Shown here piece by piece: positions 16,886 through 25,201 of a stretch of 64,000 nt of DNA (the first letter of the stretch is position 1; every line of letters begins with the position of its first letter). The stretch comes from Bradyrhizobium sp. AT1 (GTDB taxonomy: Bacteria > Pseudomonadota > Alphaproteobacteria > Rhizobiales > Xanthobacteraceae): positions 2,034,421 through 2,098,420 of the forward strand of contig NZ_JXDL01000001.1 of the NCBI RefSeq assembly GCF_001590795.1. The letters run 5' to 3'. Both the position numbers and the translations under genes were made by a program. The notes under the pieces are model-generated. The model saw only the letters and a list, made by a program, of their open reading frames with translations. It did no database searches and was not told where the DNA came from.

Positions 16886-17736
16886 GACAGCCTCGCTTCC
16901 GGGCGCGGCACCGGCAGGAATTGGGCGAGCTGAGCGCTCCTCCATTGATAGGGCGTATCGCCGGTGAAGCGCTTGAACACCGTCGTGAAGTGCGCCTGGG
17001 TCTGGAACCCGACGGTCAAGGCAATGTCGACGAGCGAAGTGTCGGTCCGCCGCAGCAATTCCTGGGCCCGCTCGATCCGTCGCCTTAGCAGATAGTCGTG
17101 GGGCCGCATGCCGACGGCCGCCCGGAATTGCGCGGCGAAGTGCATCCGGCTGAGGCCGGCGACGGCGGCCAGCTGCTGCAGCGTGACCTTCGCGTCCAGA
17201 TTGTCGTCGATGTATTGCATGACGCGCTTGAGACGCCATTTCTGCAACGACCGCACCGTCCGGCAGGCCTGACCTTGGTGATCGTCCCCGGACGGCTGGG
17301 ACTCGGCCCGTCCGGCCTCCGTCCGCCTGCTCGCCTTGCGGGTCAGCATGGCCAGACGCAGCGCGTCGACAAGGATGGCGCAATGGGGATTGTGCATGGC
17401 CTTCGTGGCCGCGAGCGCATCCGAAAGGCGCCGCATCACCGGATCCGTGCTCTCCTCGCCACCCGTCTCACGGTCGGTTTCGACGGACACGGCCGCAAGA
17501 CGTTTCGCGGACACCTTGAAGCTCGGCTCGCGGCCGACAGATCCCCCCACGTCCGACGCTGGCGGCTCGATGGCCAGGGCGACATCCAGATGCACGAGGG
17601 AGAGCGTCATCGGCTCCGCGCCGGATCGCGGCGATCGTCTCGAGAGGCGCAACTGCGAGCCGTCGATCGACGAGATGCCGAGAGCGGCGGCAACACGATC
17701 CTTGACATTTTGCGAGTATGACATCTGCAGCGACAT
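16882..17736 (-). CDS. AraC-family transcriptional regulator (copy A)
   Basis: Regulator of 284 residues with a poorly conserved N-terminal half and a classic double helix-turn-helix C-terminus (about 175-275): TLQQLAAVAGLSRMHFAAQF, then LVDIALTVGFQTQAHFTTVF and KRFTGDTPYQWR. ATG at 17736 is chosen because AAGGAG lies eight bases before it; the frame extends to 17877 without support. The DNA-binding part is close to that of the AraC regulator at 21698, so the two are paralogues flanking the same two-component cluster. It is divergent from the sensor kinase at 18169. Confidence 0.87.
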   Translation of the reverse strand: MSLQMSYSQNVKDRVAAALGISSIDGSQLRLSRRSPRSGAEPMTLSLVHLDVALAIEPPASDVGGSVGREPSFKVSAKRLAAVSVETDRETGGEESTDPVMRRLSDALAATKAMHNPHCAILVDALRLAMLTRKASRRTEAGRAESQPSGDDHQGQACRTVRSLQKWRLKRVMQYIDDNLDAKVTLQQLAAVAGLSRMHFAAQFRAAVGMRPHDYLLRRRIERAQELLRRTDTSLVDIALTVGFQTQAHFTTVFKRFTGDTPYQWRSAQLAQFLPVPRPEARLS

Positions 17737-18168
17737 CGCCGAATCTCCTTGTCCCAGTTCGCAGCGGCAAGGCCATGCCGGCTTGCCCGAATGCGATGGG
17801 ACCAGAGTAGTTCGGCGATCCGCACGCTCCATTCTACGCGCGGGTGCATGGATAAGGTCTCGGGTTAGCCGTACCATACGTTGGTATGATCACGGCTCAG
17901 GGGAGCTTGACCGGAACCTCATCGTCTGCGTCCGAGCCCGGACCTCCTGGCGGCTCGAGACATCTGCGGTAAGTTGTCACGGCCTCGACCGGCGCGATCA
18001 CGGAAAGCCTTGTTCTCAAGGCAAATCCGCGCGCCTGCGCCCGCGGGCGGCCTCAAAATTTCAGGAGGTCTTCCAAGAGAGCACGAAAATCACCTGGCCT
18101 TATGTTGTGATCGCGATCAAATCGCGGCATCAACGCGCCTGGAATGAGAGCAATCAGCGCCTGCGACG
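17737..18168. promoter_or_regulatory. Divergent control region with a TACCA-N5-TGGTA palindrome
   Basis: This 432-base stretch separates the AraC copy A gene from the sensor kinase and holds no convincing gene. Its clearest element is TACCATACGTTGGTA at 17872-17886, arms TACCA and TGGTA. The two 7-mers around the central CG resemble the paired-heptamer layout used by NarL/FixJ-type regulators, so it is a candidate site for the FixJ-like regulator encoded at 20076. The match to NarL heptamers is only partial. Confidence 0.4.
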
Positions 18169-20079
18169 ATGACGAACCTTGATCGGCCTACGGGTTCATC
18201 CATGAGCCGCGTCGGCTGGCGGTTGTGGTCCGCCGTCCTTGCCTTCGTGGTCTTCATGATTGACGTGCTGACACCGCTCGAAGGCGCGGTCGCAGTTCTC
18301 TATGTCGTCGCGATTCTGCTTGCGGCGAGGACGAACCGGCGCAACGACATCATCGTCGCCGCCGGCGGCTGCAGCACGCTGACCATCGTCGCCTTCCTGC
18401 TATCGCATGATCTGGAGGCGTTCACCTCGCCTACCCTTCGCGCCCTGATGAGTCTCGCTGCGATCGGGATCACGACCCTTCTGGTGCTGCAAAATCACGC
18501 ATCGACGACGCGGCTTGCGGCACAGGCGCGCCTGCTCAATCTCTCGCACGACATGATCTTCGTCAGGGATCGCGGCGGCATAATCACGTTCTGGAACAAC
18601 ACCGCGGAACAGACCTATGGTTGGTCGGTGGACGAGGCGCTCGGGCAACTCGCCGACAGGCTGCTGCGGACCAGCTATCCCGACCGGCGGGAGGCCATCG
18701 AGGCCAGCCTGCTCGATACCGGGCGATGGGAAGGCAGGGTGCAGCAGCGGACGAAGGCCGGCGCCGTGCTCACCGTCGACGCCAGATGGGCCCTCCAATA
18801 CGACCATCTCGGCAAACCCGGCGCGGTGCTCGAAACGCATACCGATGTCACCGATCGGGTAGCGGCGCACAACGCGCTGGTGCAGAGCGAGCACCGATAC
18901 CGTCGGATGTTCGACGCGAGCCGGATCGGCGTGGTCGAGGAGGACTGGAGCGAACTGCGGGCGGCACTTGATTCGCTGCGGATCGAAGGACTGGATTTGC
19001 GCGACCATCTGACAAAGAACCCCGATTTCGTCGCTCATGCCCGCCGGCTCGCCAGGATCACGGACGTCAATCCGGCCATGCAGAAGATGGCGGGCGCAAG
19101 CGGCTCTGCGGCCTTTATCGAGAACGTGCACAGGCTGCTGGGCGATCATGATCGCAGTTTTGTCGACGCGCTGGTCGCATTCGCGAAAGGGCAGCAGTTC
19201 CACGAAGGGGAGACCGAGCTCGTGCGGCTGGACGGGCGCAAGGTGCCCGTGCTGTTCACGATCACCTTTCCGCCCGACCCCGACGGAGACCACAACGTGC
19301 TCGTGTTCGTCGTCGACATCACCGAGCGCAGGCACGCGCAGGATGCGCTGCTCGCGGCGCAGGCCGAGCTCGCCCACGCTGCGCGCGTCGCCACCCTCGG
19401 CGAGCTCAGCGCCTCCATTGCGCACGAGGTGAATCAGCCGCTGGCGGCGATCGTCACCAGCGGCGAGGCCGGCTTGCGGTGGCTGCGGCGCGACGTCCCC
19501 GACCTCAAGGAGGTTGCGACGACCATCGGCCATGTCGTTGCCCAGGGTCGCCGTGCCAGCGAAATCGTGACCCGCATCCGGACCTTCCTGAAGAAGGCTC
19601 CGCCTCAGCAGGATATGCTGGAGATCGGCGAAGTGATCGAGGAGGCGACGGCCCTTGTCGCGCGCGAGCTCGCCAAGGACGACGTCGCCCTGACGGTCGA
19701 AGCGCAGCAGGGCCTGCCGCCGGTTCGCGGCGACCGGATTCAGCTGCAGCAGGTCCTGGTCAACCTTCTGGTCAATGCCGGCCAAGCCATGTCGGGCCGA
19801 CCAGGTTCCCGCACCGTCACGCTGCGCGCCGGCATCCTGGACAGCGAAACCCTCGCGATCACGGTGCAGGACAGCGGCCCGGGCATCAACCCGGATGACC
19901 TGCCACGCCTGTTCGACCCATTCTTCACGAGGAAGGAGGGCGGAATGGGCATGGGGCTTGCGATCTGCCGAACCACGGTGGAAGCTCACGGCGGCCAATT
20001 GTCGGTGACGAGCACCCCGGGCTCGGGAGCGATCTTCCACTTGACACTGCCACACAGCAAACAACACACCTTGCCATGA
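18169..20079 (+). CDS. PAS-domain sensor histidine kinase, FixL-like kinase core
   Basis: Membrane sensor kinase of 636 residues. Three or four N-terminal hydrophobic helices (about 17-110) precede PAS domain 1 (about 118-230, NLSHDMIFVRDRGGIITFWN) and a more divergent PAS-like region (240-385). The H box SASIAHEVNQPLAAIV with His419, and the ATPase motifs NLLVNAGQAM, DSGPGIN and GMGMGLAICR, are of the FixL/DctB type. No heme ligand context of true FixL is visible, so oxygen sensing is not implied. The stop overlaps the next start as ATGA (20076-20079), fixing the FixJ-like protein as its partner. Confidence 0.92.
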   Translation: MTNLDRPTGSSMSRVGWRLWSAVLAFVVFMIDVLTPLEGAVAVLYVVAILLAARTNRRNDIIVAAGGCSTLTIVAFLLSHDLEAFTSPTLRALMSLAAIGITTLLVLQNHASTTRLAAQARLLNLSHDMIFVRDRGGIITFWNNTAEQTYGWSVDEALGQLADRLLRTSYPDRREAIEASLLDTGRWEGRVQQRTKAGAVLTVDARWALQYDHLGKPGAVLETHTDVTDRVAAHNALVQSEHRYRRMFDASRIGVVEEDWSELRAALDSLRIEGLDLRDHLTKNPDFVAHARRLARITDVNPAMQKMAGASGSAAFIENVHRLLGDHDRSFVDALVAFAKGQQFHEGETELVRLDGRKVPVLFTITFPPDPDGDHNVLVFVVDITERRHAQDALLAAQAELAHAARVATLGELSASIAHEVNQPLAAIVTSGEAGLRWLRRDVPDLKEVATTIGHVVAQGRRASEIVTRIRTFLKKAPPQQDMLEIGEVIEEATALVARELAKDDVALTVEAQQGLPPVRGDRIQLQQVLVNLLVNAGQAMSGRPGSRTVTLRAGILDSETLAITVQDSGPGINPDDLPRLFDPFFTRKEGGMGMGLAICRTTVEAHGGQLSVTSTPGSGAIFHLTLPHSKQHTLP

Positions 20080-20747
20080 TACGACCAAATCAGGCCCCGC
20101 CGCCGGCGCCCCCCTCCAGTGCGACTGTCATCATCGTCGATGACGATACGGGCATCCGCACCTCGCTCGACAGTCTGTTCCGCTCGGTCGGCCTCGAGAC
20201 GCGCCTGTTCGGCTCGCCGGCGGAGCTCCTTGGGGGCTCGCTGCCCGACGGGCCCGGCTGCATCGTGCTGGACGTCCGCCTGCCAGGCGTGAGCGGGCTC
20301 GATCTGCAGAGCCAGCTCGTCCGGCAGGGCATCAGCCACCCGATCATCTTCATGACGGGCCATGGAGACATCCCGATGTCGGTGCGCGCCATGAAAGCCG
20401 GCGCCGTCGATTTCCTTTCCAAGCCGTTTCGCGACCAGGATATGCTCGACGCCGTGACGGCCGCGCTCGAGCGCGACGCGCAACATCGCACCGAAGCCGC
20501 AGCCAAGGAGGATATCCGCGCCCAGTACGAAACGCTGACCGCGCGCGAACGCGAGGTGATGGGCCATGTCACCGCCGGCCTGATGAACAAGCAGGTCGCC
20601 GCCCTGATCGGACTGAGCGAGATCACGGTCAAGATCCACCGCGGGAACGTCATGCGAAAGATGGGGGTCAGGTCGCTGGCCGACCTCGTCCGCAAGGCCG
20701 AGGCGCTCGGGACATCCCAAACCCGCAGGACTACGGACCAAACCTGA
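20076..20747 (+). CDS. FixJ/NarL-family response regulator
   Basis: Response regulator of 223 residues. The receiver has acidic residues VDDD (21-24), phosphoacceptor Asp66 in IVLDVRLPG, the MTGHGDIPMSVRAMKAGAVD switch and Lys in LSKPF. The C-terminal LuxR-type helix-turn-helix (about 160-220) contains LTAREREVMGHVTAGLMNKQ and ALIGLSEITVKIHRGNVMRK. Translationally coupled to the kinase upstream. A palindrome at 17872-17886 ahead of the operon could be its autoregulatory site. Confidence 0.94.
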   Translation: MIRPNQAPPPAPPSSATVIIVDDDTGIRTSLDSLFRSVGLETRLFGSPAELLGGSLPDGPGCIVLDVRLPGVSGLDLQSQLVRQGISHPIIFMTGHGDIPMSVRAMKAGAVDFLSKPFRDQDMLDAVTAALERDAQHRTEAAAKEDIRAQYETLTAREREVMGHVTAGLMNKQVAALIGLSEITVKIHRGNVMRKMGVRSLADLVRKAEALGTSQTRRTTDQT

Positions 20748-20847
20748 GTATAGTTTCGGCGGTCCCGCCTCCGAGGCATAAGGCGCCATCGGCCGTGCAA
20801 AGGGAGATGCCCTCCTTGCGGAACACCGCGGTCAGGATTGTGTGCCA

Positions 20848-21225
20848 ATGGCCAAGACCCCGGTGATCGCGATCGTAGACGACGACGAAGGCGTTCGCAC
20901 CTCGCTTGCGAGCCTCGTGCGATCGCTGGGCTACGATGCCCGTGCCTACGAGTCTGGCGTGGATTTCCTGCGAAAGCCGCCTGAAGACGACCCGGCCTGC
21001 ATGATCGCCGACGTCCAGATGCCCGTCATCACCGGCGACGAACTTCAGGCCCGCTTGATCGCCTCCGGCCGGCGCTTTCCGATCATCTTCATGACGGCAT
21101 TTCCGAGCGACTCGGTGCGCCAGCGCGTGATGGCGGCGGGCGCGCATTGCTATCTCGGCAAGCCTTCCAGCGGCGACGAGATCATCCGTTGCCTCGAAGA
21201 GGCGCTGGCCGGCCAGACGCCGTAG
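20848..21225 (+). CDS. Single-domain (CheY/DivK-like) response regulator
   Basis: Stand-alone receiver of 125 residues with no output domain: VDDDE at 10-14, phosphoacceptor Asp55 in MIADVQMPV, FMTAFPSD, and Lys in YLGKPSSGDE. It is most similar to receivers of the FixJ group. It may compete for phosphate from the adjacent kinase or pass it on, giving the system two receivers for one kinase. ATG at 20848 is preferred to GTG at 20842. It lies 100 bases after the FixJ-like gene. Confidence 0.9.
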   Translation: MAKTPVIAIVDDDEGVRTSLASLVRSLGYDARAYESGVDFLRKPPEDDPACMIADVQMPVITGDELQARLIASGRRFPIIFMTAFPSDSVRQRVMAAGAHCYLGKPSSGDEIIRCLEEALAGQTP

Positions 21226-21697
21226 TCCAGCGTCCGTTTCGCGCTACGGCTCAGCGGGCCATCTTGGTTTCCTCGAAATAGCTGTTCGGCGCGGGCGATC
21301 CGCCGCGCGCAAACTGCCTGCAGGCCGTGAACCAGCAGCGCCCCGAGACGCAAGCGATTTCCTATTCGCACGAATCCGCAGTTCCCCCGGCACAGACGAT
21401 CGCGCCGGGCCTCGCCCCCGGCATTGACGCCACGGCGCGCCTGACCTGAATCAGGGCCTGCGCCCGACCGTCTGGGCCGGTAGCACCGACATCGGGTCTC
21501 ACAGCGCATCCGTATGATTCCGCTCAGCTTAATCAGGCTGTCCGGCGATTGTGGCCCGCTCGCATTTGCAAAATCTAATACCGCTTCAGCATCCTTAACG
21601 GGCCCTGCGGTGATATCGCACCTATCGTTCAAGCATCGACCAAACGCCCTCGGCAGCCGTCAAGACGGCACCGGAATTCAAGACAAGGGGACGAACG
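21226..21697. other. 472-base intergenic region before AraC copy B
   Basis: No convincing gene. A minus-strand frame here has shadow-like composition and runs into the receiver gene. One notable structure is a bulged hairpin: GGCGC 21434-21438 and CCTGA 21440-21444 pair with TCAGG 21451-21455 and GCGCC 21460-21464. It may end the receiver transcript or lie in the AraC leader. Confidence 0.35.
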
Positions 21698-22708
21698 ATG
21701 CTCACAGACATGCAAGCGGCCGGCGCCAGGACGACGTATCGACCCACCCGCCGCGAACCCGCCTGGCCGCGCGAGACCCGCGCCTTCCCGCTTGAACGGA
21801 GCTGGCGTCAGCTGTCCGAGGCGGCCCGCAGCGCGTCCGACGACATCATGATCTCGCGCTGGACCAGCCCACAAACGGGCATGAGCCACGAAGATGCGAC
21901 GACACCCGCGGACCAATACTTCTTCGGCATCGCCTTGAAGACGACCCGCGCCAGGCTGACCAGAGGCCGTCGCACCATCTTCGACGGCGTCATGCCGGTT
22001 GGCACGCTGTATATCGGCGCGCCGTCGCAGCAGCTCAGTGCGCAATTCAGCACGCCCTGCGATTTCCTCCACTTCCACGTTTCCGCCAGCAACTATTTTC
22101 CGCCCCGGCGGCCTGGAGCTGGATATGCCCTTTCCGAAGACCTCAACGACCTCATCCTGCTTCGCGACCCCTTTGCCGAACAGCTCGCAAAAGCGCTGAC
22201 CGAACGCGGCCACTCGGCCGACCCGGACTTCGCACGGTGTATCGGCCAGACGCTGGCCATGCACCTTGCCCGGCGCGAGCTGCCGCCCGCGCGCGTAAAT
22301 GCCCTGCCGAAATGGCGGCTGCGGCGCGTCGAGGAATATGTCGGGATGCACTTCGAGCACCATATCAGCCTGTCCGAACTCGCCGAGGTCGCAGGTCTGT
22401 CCCGGATGCATTTCGCAGCCCAGTTTCGCGCTGCGACTGGATATCGGCCGCGCGAGTATCTGCTGCATCAGCGCATCGAGCGTGCGAAATCGCTGCTGGC
22501 GAATTCAAAGATGCCTCTCGTCGAGGTGGCGCTGACCGTCGGATTCTCCACCCAGGCGCATTTCTCCACCGTCTTCAAGCGGATCACGGATGACACGCCC
22601 GCACGCTGGCGCTGCGCCTGCCGGAATGCTTCGGCTTCGCTGAGGCGGCCCGAGCCGGTTTCGACATCCAAGTTCGTGGCTCACGTGATGCCCACTGATT
22701 TCCCGTGA
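21698..22708 (+). CDS. AraC-family transcriptional regulator (copy B)
   Basis: Regulator of 336 residues. The N-terminal part (about 60-200) resembles a ligand or cupin-like sensing domain (YFFGIALKTTRARLTRGRRT). The C-terminal double helix-turn-helix (about 225-315) carries SLSELAEVAGLSRMHFAAQF, the long helix YLLHQRIERAKSLLANSKM and VALTVGFSTQAHFSTVFKR. This DNA-binding part is nearly superimposable on copy A at 16882. Its transcript is followed by a small-RNA gene on the same strand. Target genes are unknown. Confidence 0.9.
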   Translation: MLTDMQAAGARTTYRPTRREPAWPRETRAFPLERSWRQLSEAARSASDDIMISRWTSPQTGMSHEDATTPADQYFFGIALKTTRARLTRGRRTIFDGVMPVGTLYIGAPSQQLSAQFSTPCDFLHFHVSASNYFPPRRPGAGYALSEDLNDLILLRDPFAEQLAKALTERGHSADPDFARCIGQTLAMHLARRELPPARVNALPKWRLRRVEEYVGMHFEHHISLSELAEVAGLSRMHFAAQFRAATGYRPREYLLHQRIERAKSLLANSKMPLVEVALTVGFSTQAHFSTVFKRITDDTPARWRCACRNASASLRRPEPVSTSKFVAHVMPTDFP

Positions 22709-22781
22709 CGCATGCGAAATGACAAACAGTCGGGGGTTCTTGAAATACTTGTGCGACCGGATCGGCGATGATGTGCGTGCT

Positions 22782-22881
22782 AGGTGACTGAGCCCCCCCA
22801 AGTCACCGCTCGAGCCTTCCTCCTCCCTGGGCTAACGAGCATCTTGGGGCCGTCCTCCCCCAAGGGACGGCCCCTTTTTTT
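22782..22881 (+). ncRNA. Anti-Shine-Dalgarno small RNA, alpha-r14 (NfeR1)-like
   Basis: About 100 bases with three hairpins. Hairpin 1: GGTGACT 22783-22789 with AGTCACC 22801-22807. Hairpin 2: GCTCG 22808-22812 and AGCC 22813-22816 with GGCT 22830-22833 and CGAGC 22836-22840; its loop is TTCCTCCTCCCT. Hairpin 3: GGGGCCGTCC 22846-22855 with GGACGGCCCC 22865-22874, followed by seven T residues, a strong intrinsic terminator. A CCUCCUCCC-type loop between a 5' hairpin and a terminator is the hallmark of alphaproteobacterial trans-acting RNAs such as the alpha-r14 family. The 5' end is estimated from a weak CTTGTG-N17-ATGTGC promoter. It would base-pair with ribosome sites of many mRNAs. Confidence 0.75.
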
Positions 22882-23052
22882 CGAGAAGACGGCTCGAGCC
22901 AGGCGTCGAGACTAACAAGGGCGTGGACACCCTTAGGCCCCCTGAAATCATCCAGCGCGCGGGCCGGCTCGCTTCATCGTGGTGACGCTCCAGTTCAGAA
23001 CAGTGCTGCCCGTCTGGATCGCGCTCATGATTGTCCTCCGGATCGTGCAATC

Positions 23053-23086
23053 AGGTCGGCGGAAGTGCTGTCGCTTCCGCCGACCT
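23053..23086 (-). terminator. Hairpin terminator of the hydrolase gene
   Basis: AGGTCGGCGGAAG (23053-23065) pairs exactly with CTTCCGCCGACCT (23074-23086) around an 8-base loop, 39 bases beyond the hydrolase stop. The minus strand has no T-run; TCGTTTTG follows on the plus strand, so it may work in either direction. Confidence 0.6.
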
Positions 23087-23125
23087 TCGTTTTGCCGATC
23101 GTGCGTCAGAACCGGCAAAAGGGTT

Positions 23126-23914
23126 TCAGCGCGTCGCGGGCTGCTGCTGGATGCTCCGCGCGGCGCGTGCGATGACGGCCGCCACTTCCTTCGGATGGGA
23201 CTCGTAGACCGAGTGGCTGGCGCCGGGGATCACGGTGGTCTGGCTCTTGGCGCGCTCGTAATACCAGCGCTCGAGATCCGGACTGATGATCTGGTCGCCG
23301 CCGGCGACGATTCCCCAGCTCGGCTTAGTCTTCCACGCAGCCGCCGTCAGCGGCGTGCTGAACACCTGCGCCGCGGCAGGAACCTGGGAGCGCGCAACGA
23401 ACTCGGCGCGCTCGCGCGGCAGATCCGGCGCAAACAGCTTCGGGAATTGCACGGGATCGAGATAGGTGAACTTGTCGGGCGTGATCTTGATGACGCCTTC
23501 GGTCTTGCCGAGCACACTCGGCGTCTTCTTGCCCAGAGCGGATTCGTCCTCGCCGACGTCGGGAGCGTGCGCCGCGACGTAGACCAGACCGGCGACGTTC
23601 GGATGAACGCCGGCTTCGGTGATGATCGAGCCGCCATAACTGTGGCCGACGAGGAGCGTCGGGCCGTCCTGGAGATCGAGAATCCGCTTTGCCGCCGTGA
23701 CATCGTCGGCGAACGACGTTTCGGGCTCCTGCACCATCGTGACGCGGAAGCCCTCCTTCGTCAGGATTTCGTAAACCGGCTTCCAGCCGGACGCGTCCAC
23801 CCAGGCGCCGTGCACGAGGACGATGTTCTTCAGGGGCTCCGCGCGCACCGGGGTGACGGTCGCGAACAGGGAAAGAGCGGCAGCGAAGGCGAGGCCAGCG
23901 TTGAGGGTTTTCAT
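23126..23914 (-). CDS. Exported alpha/beta hydrolase
   Basis: Secreted or periplasmic hydrolase of 262 residues. A signal peptide spans 1-25 (cleavage near PVRA), followed by the alpha/beta hydrolase fold: oxyanion-hole strand IVLVHGAWVDASGW, nucleophile Ser92 in GHSYGG, a likely acid in VAGGDQIISPDLE, and the catalytic His in GASHSVYES. It belongs to a group of salicylate-esterase-like small hydrolases, but the substrate is unknown. Monocistronic by context. Confidence 0.88.
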   Translation of the reverse strand: MKTLNAGLAFAAALSLFATVTPVRAEPLKNIVLVHGAWVDASGWKPVYEILTKEGFRVTMVQEPETSFADDVTAAKRILDLQDGPTLLVGHSYGGSIITEAGVHPNVAGLVYVAAHAPDVGEDESALGKKTPSVLGKTEGVIKITPDKFTYLDPVQFPKLFAPDLPRERAEFVARSQVPAAAQVFSTPLTAAAWKTKPSWGIVAGGDQIISPDLERWYYERAKSQTTVIPGASHSVYESHPKEVAAVIARAARSIQQQPATR

Positions 23915-24173
23915 GTCGGGATCACTCCGGGTTGGAATGACGCGACACTAGTCGTCGCCGCTCGCCTGGGTATTTCGGCAAATAACTGTCATTGCCACTT
24001 CGCACGCCGGTCCATCCTAACCGACGACCACGTCAATGCATGCTGAAATCCCTGACATGATCTCTCGCAAGCGTGAACGGCCGGCGTTCATACGCGAAAG
24101 ACGTTCGATGCGTGCTCTGTCATTCACGACAACGTTTCCGACGTCAGTCGAAATCTGAGCATAGGATCGAACA

Positions 24174-24515
24174 ATGTCATTCATCGCGAAGTGCCGGATC
24201 GCCTGCTTCATGCTCTCGTGCGCAACAGTCCCCGCGCATGCGCGAGCCTGCGCGGACGACATCGCGCAAGCGCAGGCCCAGCTGGATCTTGCCATCGAGA
24301 AGGACGCAGGCTCCCATGGCTGGAAGCCGGAGAGTCTCAACGCGCTGCGCAGCCATCAGCCGACGCCCCGCTCGCTCGCGCGAGCCGAGGGCGGCAAGGA
24401 CACCGGCTTCATAGAGGCGCTCGATTCGCTCGACCGCGCACGAGCGGCCGATCGCAACGGCGACGCCGCCACGTGCAGCCGGGAGATCGCACGCGTGCGG
24501 GCTGTCCTGAGATAG
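24174..24515 (+). CDS. Small exported protein of unknown function
   Basis: Not recognised. 113 residues with a signal peptide (1-24, ending PAHA), then a mainly helical mature domain with Cys26 and a C-terminal Cys, rich in Ala, Arg and Asp (QAQAQLDLAIEKDAGSHGWK; SLDRARAADRNGDAATCSRE). The two mature cysteines could form a disulfide. Similar small proteins of uncertain role are common in Bradyrhizobium. It is followed by the RND-associated exported protein 130 bases on. Confidence 0.65.
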   Translation: MSFIAKCRIACFMLSCATVPAHARACADDIAQAQAQLDLAIEKDAGSHGWKPESLNALRSHQPTPRSLARAEGGKDTGFIEALDSLDRARAADRNGDAATCSREIARVRAVLR

Positions 24516-24645
24516 CAGGCCGTTTCGGGAGCGACTGGTGACGCGGCAACGTGGTCGTGCCGCCGGAGAGCAAGGCGTGCGTTCTGGAAATACCGGCTCG
24601 ATCGCAACTTTCTAGCGTCGATGCAAGTCAGATGGAGTATCCTCC

Positions 24646-25179
24646 ATGCGCAAACAGCACTCATCAAGCAAGACCGCCGCACGCAGGTCGCCGCCACGCC
24701 GACTATTCCGGACCAATCTGGTGCTTGCGACCGGCATGCTGTGGCTGGTCCCGGGCGCAGCCATCGCTCAGACAACAGTACCGGGACTGCAGCCGCCTGC
24801 CGGCATGCTCGCGACGTCGCCGCTCAACCCGCAATCCACGCGGCCCGTGGGGATTCCGCTGGGATCGACCGAGATCGCAACGCCCGGCATCTCTCCGATC
24901 AATCCAATGCAGAGCATGATGGGCTGTCCTCCATCGAGCGACAGCGCGTCATCAGGCGCGTTGTTCGACGGCGGCGGGCTCTCCGGCCCCTCATCGACCG
25001 ATTGCACGGGCAGCAGCATCGCTGCCTCGCCCCTGCCCTCGACCTCGACGGTTGGGCGCGTCGGAATCCCGCTGGGCTCGACCGAGATCGGCAGCGCCGG
25101 AATCAGTCCGACCGTGCCGGTACCCGGCCCCACTTCCACAGTCGACATGCCCCCAATCGTCGGCTCCGGCAATCCCTGA
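24646..25179 (+). CDS. Exported Pro/Ser/Gly-rich low-complexity protein linked to RND operon 1
   Basis: No known family. 177 residues: a basic N-terminus, a hydrophobic export helix (about 23-41, ending GAAIAQ), then a mature region rich in Pro, Ser, Gly and Thr. It contains an internal repeat, VGIPLGSTEI then x-x-x-GISP, at residues 68-84 and 139-155, and two cysteines (94 and 120) between the repeats. The gene ends 22 bases before the adaptor gene of an RND pump on the same strand, so it is probably the first gene of that operon. A protein of the same style ends RND operon 2 at 52405-53106. Confidence 0.7.
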   Translation: MRKQHSSSKTAARRSPPRRLFRTNLVLATGMLWLVPGAAIAQTTVPGLQPPAGMLATSPLNPQSTRPVGIPLGSTEIATPGISPINPMQSMMGCPPSSDSASSGALFDGGGLSGPSSTDCTGSSIAASPLPSTSTVGRVGIPLGSTEIGSAGISPTVPVPGPTSTVDMPPIVGSGNP

Positions 25180-25201
25180 GATCAAGAAGGACGATCACAC
25201 C

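Noticed and set aside
18400-20088. 562-codon minus-strand frame opposite the PAS kinase
   Set aside because: Antisense shadow; the plus strand has PAS, H-box and ATPase motifs plus the ATGA overlap.
18169-20747. True FixL/FixJ oxygen-sensing pair
   Set aside because: The kinase core and regulator are of that type, but no heme-ligating context is seen in the PAS domains and no FixK box or fix gene is nearby.
21150-21632. Minus-strand frame between the receiver and AraC copy B
   Set aside because: Overlaps the receiver gene, Arg/Cys-rich, no ribosome site.
22979-24046. 355-codon plus-strand frame opposite the exported hydrolase
   Set aside because: The minus strand encodes a complete hydrolase with signal peptide and catalytic triad.
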